Shown piece after piece: positions 63,164 to 64,000 of a stretch of 64,000 nt of DNA; positions within the stretch are counted from its first letter, which is position 1; every line of letters starts with the position of its first letter. A program made the translations under genes and the position numbers. The notes under the pieces were generated by a model. It worked only from the letters and a program-made list of their open reading frames with translations, made no database searches and was not told the origin of the DNA. The DNA lies in NCBI RefSeq assembly GCF_017315725.1, contig NZ_JAFLRG010000001.1, forward strand, positions 2,356,001 to 2,420,000, in the 5' to 3' direction. Source of the stretch: Trinickia acidisoli. Its GTDB lineage: Bacteria > Pseudomonadota > Gammaproteobacteria > Burkholderiales > Burkholderiaceae.

Positions 63164-64000
63164 ATGGAACTGGAAGTCGATTATCTGATCGTCGGCGCGG
63201 GATCGGCCGGATGCGTGCTGGCCAATCGCTTGAGCGCCGATCCGCGCAATACGGTCCTGCTGCTCGAAGCCGGCGGCGCCGACACCAACCCCTGGATCCA
63301 CGTTCCCGTGGGCTATTTCAAGACCATGCACGATCCCGAGTTCGACTGGTGCTATCGCACGGAGCCGGACGAGAACGTCGCCGGCCGCCGGATCGATTGG
63401 CCGCGCGGCAAAGTGCTGGGCGGCTCCAGCTCGCTGAACGGCTTGCTCTACGTACGCGGGCAGCGCGAAGACTACGATCGATGGGCCGAACTCGGCAACC
63501 GCGGCTGGCGCTATGCGGATGTGCTGCCCTACTTCATGAAATCCGAAGATCAGGAGCGCGGCGCCGATGCTTACCACGGCGTGGGCGGCCCCCTGAAAGT
63601 CTCCGACTTGCGGTTGCGCCGGCCGATCGCCGATCACTTCATCGCGGCGGCGCAGGATATCGGCATTCCGCTCAACCCCGACTACAACGGGGCGAATCAA
63701 GAAGGCGTCGGCTACTTCCAGCAGACCGCGCACAAGGGCTTTCGCTGGAGCACCGCGAAGGGCTTTCTGAAACCGGCACGATCGCGCGGCAACTTGCGCG
63801 TCGAAACGCGCGCACAAGCGTGTCGCGTGCTGTTCGAAGGCAATGCGGCCGTCGGCGTCGAATATCTGCAGGACGGAGAGCGCAAGACAGCACGCGCGCG
63901 CGCCGAGGTCATCCTCGCGTCCGGTGCGATCGGCTCGCCGCAAATCCTTCAGCATTCCGGCATCGGCCCCGCGACACTGCTGCAAAGCGCCGGCGTGCCG
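63164..64000 (+). CDS. GMC-family FAD oxidoreductase (5' part; runs off the window)
   Basis: The ATG at 63164 follows CAGGAGACG, and 279 codons are visible before the right edge. The FAD-binding GAGSAGCVLANRLS and VLLLEAGG, then the second GMC motif GGSSSLNGLLYVRG and ILASGAIGSPQILQHSGIGP are typical of choline dehydrogenase-like enzymes. These oxidise alcohols with FAD and pass electrons to the respiratory chain. In Cupriavidus an enzyme of this family is the isethionate dehydrogenase that feeds sulfoacetaldehyde to Xsc, so the location beside xsc makes isethionate a candidate substrate. Choline and long-chain alcohols remain possible. Confidence 0.88.
   Translation, partial: MELEVDYLIVGAGSAGCVLANRLSADPRNTVLLLEAGGADTNPWIHVPVGYFKTMHDPEFDWCYRTEPDENVAGRRIDWPRGKVLGGSSSLNGLLYVRGQREDYDRWAELGNRGWRYADVLPYFMKSEDQERGADAYHGVGGPLKVSDLRLRRPIADHFIAAAQDIGIPLNPDYNGANQEGVGYFQQTAHKGFRWSTAKGFLKPARSRGNLRVETRAQACRVLFEGNAAVGVEYLQDGERKTARARAEVILASGAIGSPQILQHSGIGPATLLQSAGVP

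Overview
The window is high-GC bacterial chromosome with dense gene packing, GTG/ATG starts behind purine-rich Shine-Dalgarno sites, and families typical of Burkholderiaceae (Burkholderia/Paraburkholderia-like): many LysR, IclR, GntR and MocR regulators, OmpR/EnvZ pairs and a complete organosulfonate pathway. The genus assignment is inference from gene content. No rRNA, tRNA or CRISPR array was seen.

Region 1 (1-9.3 kb) holds two-component genes, a secreted alpha/beta hydrolase, two di-iron membrane hydroxylase/desaturase genes, a DUF4410-like lipoprotein, a small EF-hand protein and a cytosolic PhnD-like protein. Region 2 (8.6-18 kb) has a GntR/UTRA regulator divergent from a DASS-type anion transporter and a large PHP/DUF3604-like protein, followed by a 1383-residue S53 (sedolisin) peptidase with a very long unassigned C-terminus and a strong 13-bp hairpin behind it.

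Region 3 (18-36.2 kb) is the most unusual part. Every gene is on the minus strand and most are tightly spaced or overlapping: FecI-type sigma factor, FecR, an Lrp-type regulator, an IS5-family insertion, a TonB-dependent receptor with an STN signalling domain, TonB, ExbB, ExbD, an ABC-fused SbmA/BacA-type transporter, a thioredoxin fused to an unknown 300-residue domain, TldE, TldD, a small unknown protein, a cysteine-dioxygenase-like cupin, aminopeptidase N, and a deleted remnant of aminopeptidase P. Read together this looks like a dedicated cell-surface-sensed peptide uptake and breakdown (or peptide maturation) system. The IS sits 46 bp upstream of the receptor start codon, between it and its presumed sigma/anti-sigma genes.

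Region 4 (36.2-41.2 kb) has a LysR remnant, a good 41-codon small ORF, a formylglycine-type sulfatase/phosphonate hydrolase, an MHS-type MFS transporter and a divergent LysR regulator.

Region 5 (41.2-64 kb) is a near-complete C2-sulfonate (taurine) dissimilation island: TauR-like MocR regulator, two IclR regulators, SoeABC-type cytoplasmic sulfite dehydrogenase, amino-acid permease, FAD oxidoreductase (TauY candidate), TauCAB transporter, NTF2-like protein (TauX candidate), sulfoacetaldehyde acetyltransferase Xsc, phosphotransacetylase, a TauE/SafE-type sulfite exporter, a CobT-like/CobS-like VWA/AAA+ pair without CobN, and the start of a GMC oxidoreductase that could feed isethionate or choline into the same area. 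In the proposed flow taurine enters by TauABC, is deaminated to sulfoacetaldehyde, Xsc releases sulfite and acetyl phosphate, Pta makes acetyl-CoA, and sulfite is oxidised by SoeABC or exported.
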